Source of the DNA: Sambucus nigra
Lineage: Eukaryota > Streptophyta > Magnoliopsida > Dipsacales > Adoxaceae
Assembly: GCA_949130495.1 (NCBI GenBank)
Contig: OX422208.1
Span: forward strand, 399,736,561 to 399,800,560
DNA length: 64,000 nt
Direction: 5' to 3'
Position numbers and translations under genes: made by a program. Shown in pieces: positions 11,122 to 22,289 of this stretch. The notes below the pieces were generated by a model. The model was not told where the DNA came from. It made no database searches and was given only the letters and a program-made list of their open reading frames with translations. Every line of letters starts with the position of its first letter. The stretch's first letter is position 1.

Positions 11122-11724
11122 AGGTACATTTCTCAAACACTCGCGCCTCTCCTGTAAGCGAGTTCATTTATTGTGTGTGCTTGTGTGCTCTTATTTGATT
11201 TTATTCTCGCATTTATTTTTGAATGGTGTGATGAATTAATTGACTAAGACCTACACCCGGTCACTCACGAGAAGGGATTTCATCACCCGACTCACTCGCT
11301 TATCATTGTGTGCTACCCTAGCCATCACTAAATTTAAAATCAATCAACTAGGTAGCCCAATAGGAGAAAATTTTGCAAAGGCGATCACAAAGAGATTTCC
11401 GTGAATTTTTATCGCCCACGGACTTAATTAAAATTTGACTACCCTCTCACTAAATTTTGAAGATAAAAATTGGCTATGTGCTAGTTAGGAAATTTTCTTA
11501 ACTTGTGTGTGTGTCCAATTCATTTTTCGGTAGTCGATTTTAGTTAGTCCATTCAATTCAAAGAGTCCATATTTTCCCCACCTTTTCTTCCAAAAAAAAA
11601 AAAAATCCAAAAATATTTTTCTTTCTTTCTTTTACCAAAAATCCAAAAATATTTTCTTTCCTTTTGAAAAAATTCCAAAAAATCAAAAAAAAAAATATAT
11701 ATATATATATATATTTTCCCCCTC

Positions 11725-13629
11725 ATGGCCGAAGAACGTCCTTTACGGGACTACTTTGGTCATTTTTCATTGACACGTGACACGTGTGAGAGTAATCCCG
11801 AGCGATCTCTTTATGATATTCTTCATGATTTCACCTCTCTCACGAGTACCGTTGGTACTCTTGACCCATCTATGCACTCACCTCCTATACCATCACCCTC
11901 GGTGTCAAGTGTCACCGTGCCTCCTCCTTTGTTGTGCACCCACTGTTCTTATGCCGATCACATGTCCCATGAGTGTCCATACTTGTCATATCCATACAAA
12001 CCCAACATGGAACATGTGTATCCATATGACACTGTTTCGGAACCCACCTCGGCCTACTACCCTGTTATACCTAATCCCGAGTTGTGTGAGTCCCCGAGCT
12101 ATTCGTGGAGGCCTGATCACCCTTCCACGCAATACGTATCCCAACCCGATGTTGTGGATCCTCACACGTTCCAACAGTCGTCATGGCAACCTTGTGCACC
12201 TAGTCACGATCAGTTTCCTCACTACGCACCCCATGCGCATCAACCATTTGTCCATCACGAAAGCGGTCCTTTCGTGTATGATGTACTTGGCCCCACCCCA
12301 CACACTTCATATGAGTATTCTCCATACACTCCCGACTATAGCGCGTTGTGTCCACCTCACCCACCACCACCACCCATCATTCCACCAACACCTTCATCCA
12401 CATCCACTCTCGAAACCCTCTTGCAAAAGTGCATACTTGAGCAAGAGCAAGCAATTCAAACTCAAGCTCTCCAAAGGCTTGAACAAAGGTTAAATGAATT
12501 GGTGTGTGAGCGAGAGTCGGATATTCCCATGACCCCACCCATCGTTGCCACCGAGTGTGACAATGATGTGTCCCCTTGTGACACAGAATTTGAGTGTGAC
12601 CAACCCTACCACCCCGAGAATCTTGAAGTTGAGACCATTCCATGGTCCGGGTCCCAAGTCGACAATTGTGTTGACTTACCTTTCATTAGTGAGCCTGATC
12701 CAATCCCACCATGTCCACATGAACCCCACTTTGAGGTTCATATTCCCATTCACCTTCCCACTCCCGCTAAATCCAAAATAATGCCCGAGTCTATACCTAT
12801 TGAGCCCATCATGTGTGTTCCCGAGGAACCAATTTATCCTACGTTAGCTCCGGCTACGAGTGCTCACCATTTTCCCGAGATAGAATCCGTGATAGTTCCT
12901 AACTATTCGGATCTGGATGTTATCCCACCATGCATGGCTCCCATTGAGCCTGATATTTCTAGTGAGTCCTCTATCTCTGAGATTGGTGCCTCGTCTTACC
13001 CACCCACCCCATTTACCAATGCTACTTTTATGGAGAAGTTGATCACTCCATCTTTAGAAACCACACTCCCTTGTGAGTATTCCTTTACTCCTCCCAATGA
13101 GTGTGTGTCTCCCACGCTTGAGTTAGATCATCTTCCTCCACCATTTATCCCACCCGACCCACCCATTATCCTTTCTACCCCACCACCTGGTTTGGATCAT
13201 GATTTTGCACATTTCACGTTTCCATCTACATTTTTAGATCCTCACCTAAAACCATCCACCACCCATGAGAGTATTTTTGCTGCTACTCTCTATCGTGACA
13301 CCGAGTTTGTTCCTCCATGCACACCACTTCCTTGTGGTGTTGACTTTTCTTCTCAACAACTCCCTGGTGTGTCACGGCGCGACCATTATCATCGCCCATT
13401 CATAGAACGGTCGTGTGACTTTTATGAGGCCCACCCCATCACTATTGCCAAACCATTTTTCCTCCCTCACCAATTGGAGCACTATGCTTATAGGGCCCTT
13501 GTTGCCCTCACCTTTCGGCTCAATAAAGCTCGATACCGATGCCTCTTCACCTTTACCCTTTTTCCCAGCCGCCCTTGGTCTACCGATTCTTTGCATCGCG
13601 TGATGCACTTCGCCATACAAGTGCATTGA
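11725..13629 (+). CDS. 634-aa proline-rich protein with one CCHC zinc knuckle (element A)
   Basis: This is the only long ORF of element A and is uninterrupted despite the element's lack of pol. It starts at ATG 11725 after an AT-rich stretch and ends at TGA 13627-13629. A CX2CX4HX4C knuckle lies at about residues 72-85 (CTHCSYADHMSHEC), as in retrotransposon nucleocapsids. Residues 90-230 are rich in Pro, His, Tyr and Ser; about 235-260 has a short Gln/Leu/Glu-rich helix (EQEQAIQTQALQRLEQRLNE); the rest is acidic and proline-rich with repeated PPCxP, EPxxP and PPPF motifs. No protease, RT or integrase motif is present. It may be a divergent gag-like RNA-binding protein that supports mobilisation by a helper, or the remnant of an extra ORF. 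I do not recognise a named family. The intact frame in a recent insertion suggests it was coding when it moved. Confidence 0.7.
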   Translation: MAEERPLRDYFGHFSLTRDTCESNPERSLYDILHDFTSLTSTVGTLDPSMHSPPIPSPSVSSVTVPPPLLCTHCSYADHMSHECPYLSYPYKPNMEHVYPYDTVSEPTSAYYPVIPNPELCESPSYSWRPDHPSTQYVSQPDVVDPHTFQQSSWQPCAPSHDQFPHYAPHAHQPFVHHESGPFVYDVLGPTPHTSYEYSPYTPDYSALCPPHPPPPPIIPPTPSSTSTLETLLQKCILEQEQAIQTQALQRLEQRLNELVCERESDIPMTPPIVATECDNDVSPCDTEFECDQPYHPENLEVETIPWSGSQVDNCVDLPFISEPDPIPPCPHEPHFEVHIPIHLPTPAKSKIMPESIPIEPIMCVPEEPIYPTLAPATSAHHFPEIESVIVPNYSDLDVIPPCMAPIEPDISSESSISEIGASSYPPTPFTNATFMEKLITPSLETTLPCEYSFTPPNECVSPTLELDHLPPPFIPPDPPIILSTPPPGLDHDFAHFTFPSTFLDPHLKPSTTHESIFAATLYRDTEFVPPCTPLPCGVDFSSQQLPGVSRRDHYHRPFIERSCDFYEAHPITIAKPFFLPHQLEHYAYRALVALTFRLNKARYRCLFTFTLFPSRPWSTDSLHRVMHFAIQVH

Positions 13630-15653
13630 CCCGTTTTAGCCTCGATCCAACAAGACTGACGCTTCAGTCTTGTTTGGGGGTGATTTTCATCACCCATTTT
13701 TCTGCCACCCCGCACTATCATAGATCTTATCTTTAGGGTGAGATTTCATCGGTCTGGCTGAAGACATTAAACTTAGCGCTACCGGGAGGCAGCCCGCGTT
13801 TCTTGTACTAGTCTCATCCTGTTTGGGGGTGGTGTTTCACATCACCCTATGTTTTACCATGCTTATAGACTTGTACATCTTATATTCAGGTTTATTCTTG
13901 GCTACATCTTTCCACTTCATTAGCGGTTCATTCTGGTAATCTCTTTCCTACCTTATGCTCTCAATTTTAAAAATCATGTTACTTAACATCGAGGACGATG
14001 TTCCTTTTTGTTTGGGGGTGGGGAATTTTATCAAAATTGTACCTCTTTTGAAAAATTTTGATTTTTAAACCTGATTTTTAAAATTTCGTGCAGTTTCTTT
14101 CATCTCACTCATTGATGTGAATTTTCAATCATCCATCTTTTAAAGTCTAGGAATCAAGCTAGAGAATATTTTTTCTAAATAGCTTATGTAATACGTAATA
14201 AGGCATTTTGCACTATGAATTCCTAGACTCAACAAAAATTTGCGCACTTATCACGTCATTACGTTTAGAGTTGAAGATTACTACAATTCTAAAGAGAACC
14301 TTAAGGATCACTAGTAGAGACTTTAGCTTGTGAGATTTGTGCCTTTCACCCTTTTTGAGTGTTTTACGCAATCTCCGAGTCACAAGTTGATTCAACTTCG
14401 TTTGGGTCCGCACTTTAAATTGTTGTATGATCTCATTATTCTTTAAAATTTTGGTTGATCACTGAGAATGACATCTTTTTCGAGTTGTAAGAAACGCGTG
14501 TCTTGAAATTTGTCCCGAATACTAGATTTTCATCCATACACCTACCACTTTCCCCCCATATCACATTTACCATTCACTCACCCAATACATTACCATATTC
14601 TACCCTTTTTCCATATTCTCCACATCATACATTCCCCACTCCACTCATATATCATCCTTCATTTTTGAGAAAAAGAGTGTTGATTCCAAACGTAAATGTC
14701 TTAAGTGTTGGTTTGTAAAGAGAGAGAGAAAAAAAAGAAAAGAAAAAGAAAAAAAAATAGAGAAAAAAGAAAAGAAAAATCGAAAAAAAAAAGTGAAAAG
14801 AAAAAAAGAGAGTCATAGTTAATTTTTGTTGAAATAAAGACATTTGTGCCTAAAGTATAGAACACTCTTCTATCATATCCATTCATATGTCATCATTCAT
14901 AACATCACCATCCTACCTACATACCACATCCAAACATCACACCTCATACCATCCATCCCACTTTCATTTACCCTCACCCATATACATCCATATCTCCCCT
15001 AGGTGTTCGGGCAAATGAAATTCAACGTGGTGAATAACTCGACGTTCTCACTATAGTGATTAGCATTCTTTCATGAGATCATTTTCTTTCTTATTGTTCG
15101 TTCTTTCTTATATGTGTGTGAGACGTTTGAACTTGCTTACATTTACTCACCTCCTCACACACAAGAGCGATACACTAACCCATATCTCGAGAGTTCGTTT
15201 GAGAGTGATATATCTAGTGAGATTTGAAGTTGAAGCGTTGATTCCGACAAGGCAATCTAGGAATTACTCTTGTGATACTCGACCCATTTTGACTGATTCA
15301 CACTACACACGTTGAGTTCTAGGAAGGATGTGCCTTGAGTATTTACTTAGCTGAAGTTTTACACTTCTAGCTTGTATTTCTCAAAATATTTTCTTGTGAT
15401 GGATTGTGCGATTATTCTACGTCTAATAAGAGATAGACTGCCTTTCAATAAATTTTTTGCAAATAAAGAATTTTGTGGGTATATTCCCTGCAAACCCTCA
15501 CGAGACACAACTCGTCCTGTAGGGCAACCTATAGGTTTAAAGGCTTGTTGCACATGCTAAGTGCAATCGCAAGTGCCCGCGAAAGTGGTACACTTTTGGT
15601 TTCTTATCTTTCTCTGTCTCTCTATCTTATTGCTCGAGGACTAGCAACGCTCT
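13630..15653 (+). other. Structured untranslated 3' region of element A with repeated purine tracts
   Basis: Besides the true polypurine tract, the core GTTTGGGGGTG occurs at 13672, 13821 and 14010. Hairpins sit beside them: CAAGACTGA/TCAGTCTTG (13651-13672) directly before the first; CGGG/CCCG around AGGCAG (13783-13796) before the second; AACAT/ATGTT around CGAGGACG (13987-13... at 13985-14002) before the third. From 14720 to 14810 there is an A/G-only tract. Short open frames here lack coding character. Confidence 0.65.
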
Positions 15654-15667
15654 GTTTGGGGGTGGTG
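15654..15667 (+). promoter_or_regulatory. Polypurine tract of element A
   Basis: GTTTGGGGGTGGTG ends exactly where the 3' LTR starts (TGATAAG at 15668), the position of plus-strand priming. A hairpin with stem TTGCT/AGCAA and a CGAGGAC loop (15630-15647) lies six bases upstream. An identical 14-mer occurs at 13821-13834. Confidence 0.8.
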
Positions 15668-18261
15668 TGATAAGCACCCAAAACTGTACAATTTATACCC
15701 CGAATAGATGTATTTTAGTTGCTAATTCTCGGCAATTTGGGTCTTATGCGCTTAAATGTTTAATATGCAGGTTTAATGTACGTTGCGGTGTTCAAACGCG
15801 TATTTCAAAGCAATTGTGCATTTTAATGGAGCTAAATACCCTTATCCTGTATACCAAATTCCCTTACCCTAACCTAACCCATCCTAGCCTAAACTTATCC
15901 CTAAACCGTCACCCAAGACCCGTGTGTGTTGGTTTGTTCCCTTTTTATTTTATTTTAATTTTTTTAGATTTTTAGCTTGAGTCATTTTAATTTTAGGATT
16001 ATTTTAGCATTTTTTAGGTTTTATTTCCTATTTTTATATTTTATTTCTATTTTTATTAATATAATTTTATTTTATTTTATTAAGTTTTTAGTTTTAGTTT
16101 TTATCTTATTTTATTTTATTAGGATTAGTTTTTAGGAATTTAGTTTTATTAGATTTTATATTTTTAGGACTTTAGTTTTTATTTAATTTTATATTTTATA
16201 TTTTTATTTCTTTTATATTATTTTAATTTCTTTTTTATATAGCTTAGGATTTTAATTTTTAGTTTTATTATGTTTATTATTTTTAGTTAGATTTGATTTT
16301 TTAGTTTTAATTTTATTTTAGGTCTTAGTTTTTATTAAGGGTCCAAATGACACACACACACATAATCCCACCAACTTACCATACACCCTCACCCACCAAA
16401 TCCCCCCCCCCCACACTTCATCTTCAACCTCAAACCCATCACCCTCTCTCTCCTCCATTAACAAAAACAAACCTTCCCTCTCTTCCACGGCATCTAACCT
16501 CTCTCTACTCAAATACAACCCAGCAAACCGCGACCATACCCCGGCGCTCACCTTTCTCCGACCAACTCGCGCCTCTCTCGCTCCTGAAACTGCGCCGCGA
16601 TTCCCCCTCTGCTGCTCCAATCTCCGGCGAACCCACTGCCAAGCCAAACCCCCAGCAGCCGTGTCCCTCTCTCTCTCCTCAACCCGGAACCTCAACCCCG
16701 ACCCTCTGCTCGCCTCCTTACCTCCACGCCGGGCAGCCCTTACAACCAATTCCGGCGACACCTTCCAAAAACCATCTCACCTTTGGCAACAAACAAAACA
16801 ACCCCAATTCAAAAAAACCCGAGATCCATTTTATCCTTTTCCCATTTAACCCACGACTAAAGACCTGCTCTCAAAACCCAACAAAACCCAATAAAATTAA
16901 ACCACATGCTTATTAAACAAACTTATTCCCATTTACCCTAAATACCCCTCAACTACCTTTCTAACCCCAATACCCATTATACCCCCATTTAACAAATCAG
17001 ATTTTATCCTCCCCAACCTCACCCACATGACCTCACACCCCTCACATGCACTCCCTACCTTTTTACCTTTATGCCCCTTTGCTCCATTGCATATAAAATG
17101 AAGAAGATGACCCATTTGTAGAAAATTCTAGATGAGAGAGCTTTAGATAGGAAATTAGAGAGAGAGAATTGTAGAGAAAATTTCCCTTGTAAATAGTTTT
17201 TCATTTTTTTATTTTTAGATTATTGTGAGTGTAAATATTGTAAGAGAGTTAATTGAGTGAATATTTTAATTTCAAATAATTTGGATGCTCAATTAAGTGG
17301 TGTATGCTTCAATTTGGAAGATTAGAGTTCAACTTTCTCAAGGAGACTTGGTTTGCTTGTTCTATTCTCTTCTCTTTTATTTTAGTAGCCTTGATTATTA
17401 ATTTGTCATGTTTCATATCATGTTAGGCTAACACTCCTTTCAAGGGGTGGGGAAACCCATTATTTTGATGTTAATGTTAATTTAATTAGTTTAATTAAAT
17501 TAAAATTCCCTTTGATGATTATTTTTGCAATCTTACTTTTAATTTACGCCCCGAGAGAGGGTAAATGATTTTCGAGAGAAAATCGAGATTCTAGTCTTAA
17601 TTTCCATCTTAGAATCGAACTAGAGATAGGTTTTTCTAAAATGTGAAATTATTATTTTGAATTTCAACTCTAATCATATTTTCATGATCTAAACTAATTT
17701 AGTAAATCAATCCTAGCGGGTGATTTGTTAGATGATGTTTAGATCTACATTTTGTGAGTTGTAGGATTGTAAATTTAATCCTCTAAAAGATTATTATTAA
17801 AATTACATTTGCAACGATAGTTGATTTGTAATTTCAATATTAATTTGGGACGTTTAATTTGAATAAATTAATTAAATAGATTAACTAGAAATTATGGTAT
17901 AATCCCACTCCTTGATTGTTCTCACAATTATTTTCCTCACTTTATCTCTTATTTTTAGTGTTAGACTTAATTTTTCATTTTAGTCACTTTTTAGTTAGTT
18001 GTTTAGATTAGTTTAGATCTCACCTCACCCTATTGTTTTAATATTGAAAAAGCTAAAAAAATTAGAAAAGTGAAAAAGCACAAAAAGAAAATAAAAAGTG
18101 AATTACAATTGAATTTGTTCCATTTGCTTTACTCCCTAGAAAGTGGATTGATACCCTTACTTACCGCTACACTTGAGTTTATTATATTTGTAGGTATGTG
18201 AGGTTTTGATTAGAAGGACTTTTCAAGCAACGATAATATATACGCAAAAGTCTTTTTATCA
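15668..18261 (+). repeat. 3' LTR of element A
   Basis: At 2,594 bp it nearly equals the 5' LTR except for a 14-bp deletion near 16290, a C11 instead of C16 run, scattered substitutions, and a sharply diverged last 80 bp (about 14 substitutions plus a 3-nt length change). That tip preserves the terminal hairpin with changed stem bases (18211-18223 and 18246-18258, 13 of 13 paired with G.U). TATA box at 17092-17099. Confidence 0.92.
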
Positions 18262-19260
18262 TCTCCTACCTTTAGTGGGCGTGCCTTTACTCTTTTATTA
18301 TAAAACTTTGATATCCTTTGCTGGTAGGTAGCTTGACTAACCTCAGCATCGTCTTTTATTTCTTCTACAAGGTCCAAATCAAGTCTTCGTTAAGCAACGT
18401 TTTCTTCCGGGTCATAGGTATGAACCCTGTGGGTTGGCAGGCCTACCTCTGTTCGCACTACTACCTTTGAACCATAAGCCAACATGAATGGAGTTTCCCC
18501 GGTAGGAGTCCTCTCCATCGTCCTGTAAGCCTAGAGGATAATATATACTTCTTCAATCCACTTGCCTTTGGCATCTTTCAACCTCTTCTTGATCCCATCA
18601 AGGCTCGTATTATTTGTTACTTCTGTCTTCCCATTGGCTTGGGGTGGGTCAGGAGTAGAGAATAATTGCTTGATGCTGACTCGTTCACAATATTTCTCTA
18701 GGGGGACATTCTTGAATTGTGTTCCATTATCATAAATCAGATTATTGGTTATGACGTACCTACAGATAATATTTTTTTAGATAACATGAAAGGCTTTCTT
18801 CTCTATGATTGTTATCATCGGCTCGACCTTTACCCACTTTGAAAAATAATCGATTGCCAAAATCAAGTAACGATAGTTGTTCACAGATATTTATAGTGGT
18901 CCAACCAGCTCAATCCCCCAAACTTTAAAAGGCTAAGGAGATTTAATGGAGGTAAGAGGCTAATGATGTTGATGGATTATGGTGGCAAACCTCTGGCACT
19001 TATCGCATTTCTTGATGTATTCAGCTGCATCTTTGGCTAACGACGACCATCAATAACCCTGCGTAATGATCCTCTTAGCCAATGGTCGTCCTCTAATATA
19101 GCTGGAACACGACCCTTCATGCACATCTTTTAAAATATAATCTACCTCAGATGGATAGACACATCTGAGGAGAGGAAGCAAGCACCCTTTCTTGTATAAG
19201 ATGTCTCCTATAAGGGAGAACTTAGCAGCTTTGTACCTCTATTTCTTTTTCTCGAACATG
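18262..19260 (-). pseudogene. Element B integrase, zinc-binding and catalytic core
   Basis: Minus-strand reading gives the zinc-binding CDKCQ with preceding YIKK (about 18985-19010), then VWGIELVGPL at about 18895-18925, where the family normally has Asp: the first catalytic residue of the D,D,E triad reads Glu. Further on come YDNGTQF with the second Asp and NGKTEVTN with the Glu, then MLAYGSKVVV. In-frame TAG stops occur where Trp is usual (near 18530, 18935 and 19055). The domain is therefore inactive, and it is interrupted at 18262 by element A; the C-terminal end is at 7971-8147. Confidence 0.8.
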
Positions 19261-19307
19261 GACTCAGGCAGCTCCCCATACCTAATGTAGCAGACGATAG
19301 GATCCAT

Positions 19308-19541
19308 CTAAGAATCTTTCATACTTAGATTAAAATAAAATTCCACGGTACTCTCTTCTCCTTCGATCGTCGGTCGATGGAGGATCTCTATTGGGACTAT
19401 TCTTCTAGTTCCAGTTCTGGTGGCTGAGGCTAACCGTTCTAGAGCATCGGCTCGTCCATTGTCTAGTAGAGGTATCCTCTTCAATTTTATCTCAGTGAAA
19501 TGCTTCAACGATGTCTTGACCCTTCCCAGGTACCTTGCCAT
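19308..19541 (-). pseudogene. Element B second (archaeal-type) RNase H, fragment
   Basis: The segment MARYLGRVK...FTEIKLKRIP...GRADALERLASA matches the C-terminal end of the extra RNase H that Tat-group elements carry after the usual RT-linked one; the A/R-ADALA-RLASA ending is characteristic. The N-terminal part of the domain continues to about 19900 with stops. No intact frame remains. Confidence 0.7.
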
Positions 19542-19936
19542 TCTATTATCTTTAGCCTTATATGCCCCAAAATTTTATTGACAACCAACCTGGAATCACT
19601 TTGAACAAGGAGTTGGCCAGCTTTCAGTGCCTAGGAAAGGGAGAGACCTGCTAGGAGAGCCTCATACTCAGATTTGTTATTAGAATCTTTAAAGTTGGCT
19701 CTCAATGCGTACTCAATATCGATCTCATTTAGAGCCGACACTATCAATCATGCCCCGCTTCCATTCTCACATGAAGACCCATCAATAAAGAGGCTCCACA
19801 CAATACCATTTGGTGAAAAACTACCCTCTTCCAGGGCTCCATTATTAAAAATATACCTTTCCTCCTCATTCTCAAACACTTTATTTCTTATTGAACTTGT
19901 CTCCGCTTCGATCGGGAGAGGACGTACTCTGTTTTC

Positions 19937-21300
19937 TTACTCACAAGGTGTAGAACCAACATCTTCAATGTCAACCTCGTCCCAAGTGAACTCGAACACA
20001 AATTTAGTTGGGGATGACCCTTTAATAGCCGTTCTTGGCCGGTAGATGATGTCGAACTCTCCCAATTCGATTGTCCAAACCATTAGTCTTCCTGATTTCT
20101 CAAGCTTGTGAATGACCTGACTAAGGGGTGAGTCTGTGAGGACCACCATGGTATGCGCCTGGAAATAGGTCTTCATCTTCCTTGAGGCATAAATCAGTGC
20201 ATAGGCCAACTTTTCCATTTTAGGGTACCTCTGCTCAGCCCCTTGGAGTGCCTTACTATTAAACTACACTAGTTTTGGAACTCCATCCTCTTTTCTTACA
20301 ATTACGGTACTAATGGCTGATTCAGATACTATTAGATAAAGATATAGTTTCTCCCCTTGGATTGGTCTAGATAATAATATTGGAGAGCCGATATAGGACT
20401 TAAAATCCTCAAAAGCTCTATCACACTCAGCGTTCCATTCAAAAGCTTTTTTGAATATTTTAAAGAAACGAAGGCATTTATCAGTGGCTATAGACATAAA
20501 AATGTTTAATGCTTCCACTCTTCCAGTCAGTCTCTGCACATCCTTTATCGTCACAGGAGTCTTCATCTCCAACAAGGCCTTCATCTTCTCGGGGTTGGCT
20601 TTAGTTCCCCTATGATTCACAATGAATCCTAAAAACTTGCTTGATCCTACATCGAAGACACATTTGGAAGGATTTAGTTTCATTTTATACATGTTCATTG
20701 TGTCAAAAGTGCTTGAAAGGTCGACAACGTGTGTGTCATCCTTGAGGCTCTTCGTCAACATGCCATCGACGTACACTTCCATTGTCTTCCCGATCTAGTC
20801 CTCAAATATTTTGTTAACTAGCCTCTGATACGTTGCCCCAGAATTCTTCAACCTAAAGGTCATGAGCTTGTAGCAGTAGATCCCCACCGGTTAAGAAAGT
20901 TATTTTCTCTCCATCAATCGGGCCCATGAATATCTAGTTGTAGCCTGAGTAAGCATCAATGAAGCTCATTAATTCATGATCGACTGTAGCGTCTACCATT
21001 TGATCAATCTTCGGTAATGGGAAACTACCTTTTGGGCATGATTTATTCAAATCCATGAAGTTAACACACATCCTCCACCTGCCATTGGCTTTGGGAACGA
21101 TGATAACATTAGCCAACCATTCTGGGTAAATGACCTCTCTGATGAAGTCTGCCTTCTCTAACTTTTTTAACTCTTCCCGGATGACATCATATTTCTCTCA
21201 CGGGTAGACTCTTTTTCTCTGTCGGATCGGCCTTGCATCGTCGACCATATTGAGCTTATGATAGAGAACTTTTGGGTCAATGTCAAGCATATCTTCGTGG
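19937..21300 (-). pseudogene. Element B reverse transcriptase and RNase H
   Basis: In minus-strand order: an RT start near 21116 (MANVIIVPKANGRWRMCV...DLNKSCPKGSFPLPKID), the SFIDAYSGYN palm motif (about 20934-20965), then EVYVDGMLTKS at 20750-20780. The family motif there is YVDDM, so the second catalytic Asp reads Gly and polymerase activity is lost. The thumb/connection (KMKLNPSKCVFDV...FLGFIV) and RNase H region (KLAYALIYASRKMKTYFQAH) follow to 19937. Frames are broken by several stops and shifts. Lineage is inferred from the DLNKACPKDSFPLP-like palm, typical of the Tat group. Confidence 0.82.
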
Positions 21301-21491
21301 CTCTAAGCAAAGATGTTATGTCTCCACCTTAATAGTTTAATCAGCTCTTCCTTAACCTATTTCTTTAGGGCTTTGCCAACTTGGATGGTTTTTTTTATCT
21401 CGTCCTCATTAAGGATGATGTATTCTACCTCTTTTGCGGCTTCCCCTTTCTTTAATTCCAACTCATCAATGGAGTCCAACGTATCAATGTT

Positions 21492-22288
21492 TTACATTAT
21501 AGTGTCTTTATTATGAGCTTCCCTCTCCTCTACTAAGTTGAAGTAGTATTCTCGTGCCAACACTTGATCACCTTGGACTTCCCCTGCCCCATAAGGGGTC
21601 AGGAATTTTACCATTTCGTATACAGTGGCAGGCACGGCCTCAAATCCTTTGAGGTCCACTCTTCCCATGATAATGTCATAAGCTGAGTATACACTTTCAT
21701 CTATTACAAAGAAATTGACCTTTTTGTGAGCCTCTTCGAACAAACATCTCCTATCTTGACGTCCATCTCATACATTCTTAATGGATGGAATTTCTCACCA
21801 CTGAATACAATTAAGGGGTGATGATAAGGCACGAGCCTATTCTTGTTGAGTCCCAAGCCTTTGAAGCATGGCCAGAACATAACATCGATCGAACTTCCTC
21901 CATCGACCAGTATTCTTGGCACGTCATACCCATGAACTCTGGTTGTAATCACTATAGGATCGTATTGGGGAGCTAGGCTACCGTTAAAGTTAAGTCTTGA
22001 AAAACCGACAATCAAAGTGTCCATACCCACATTCTTCTTTTTCTCTGACTTAGAGCTTGATGTAGCCGAGTTAACCACTTCAACATTAGGAAGATATTTG
22101 ACCTCTGCAATGTGTGCCTTTCTGCCGGCCACCTCTGAGCCTCCCCTTGCTAGGCCCCCACTGATCATCTTTACATTGAACGAGATCATATAAAGGCGAC
22201 CTTTGGGACCATCGTTCTTTAGTGACAGGTCTAGGTCATCCCCATCATCGTCGTCTAAGGCATCATCCTTTTTACAAGGAGCATCCAC
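21492..22288 (-). pseudogene. Element B protease and linker
   Basis: Minus-strand frames at 21704-22288 and 21492-21743 hold the aspartic protease region. ILVDGGSSIDVMF at about 21875-21915 includes the DGGSS active-site form usual in Tat-type elements (DTG/DSG in most others). The upstream stretch is Asp/Lys-rich. The following frame (EAHKKVNFFVIDE...SAYDIIMGR) is the usual link to RT. A frameshift near 21720 separates the two. Confidence 0.75.
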
Positions 22289-22289
22289 T

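Larger units (their letters stand above)
8148..18261 (+). mobile_element. Element A: non-autonomous LTR retrotransposon (Athila/Tat-like), 10.1 kb
   Basis: LTRs at 8148-10757 and 15668-18261 begin TGATAAGCACCC and end TTATCA. Target copies are TTTCC (8143-8147) and TCTCC (18262-18266), one mismatch. A tRNA-Asp primer site follows the 5' LTR and a polypurine tract precedes the 3' LTR. The 4.9-kb internal region has one long ORF (11725-13629) and no reverse transcriptase, RNase H or integrase, so mobility must have come from another element. Outside their last 80 bp the LTRs differ by only about 18 substitutions, a 14-bp indel and a C-run length change, so insertion is fairly recent. tRNA-Asp priming and the GTTTGGGGGTG tracts resemble Athila-type elements; that assignment is inference. 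Confidence 0.9.

Noticed and set aside
11777..12643. Long alternative frames overlapping the 634-aa ORF
   Set aside because: They are shadows of the C/T-rich coding strand; only the 11725 frame has a zinc knuckle and full length.
14720..14820. A/G-only tract as an additional polypurine tract
   Set aside because: It is simple AAAAAG-type low complexity without an adjacent LTR start.
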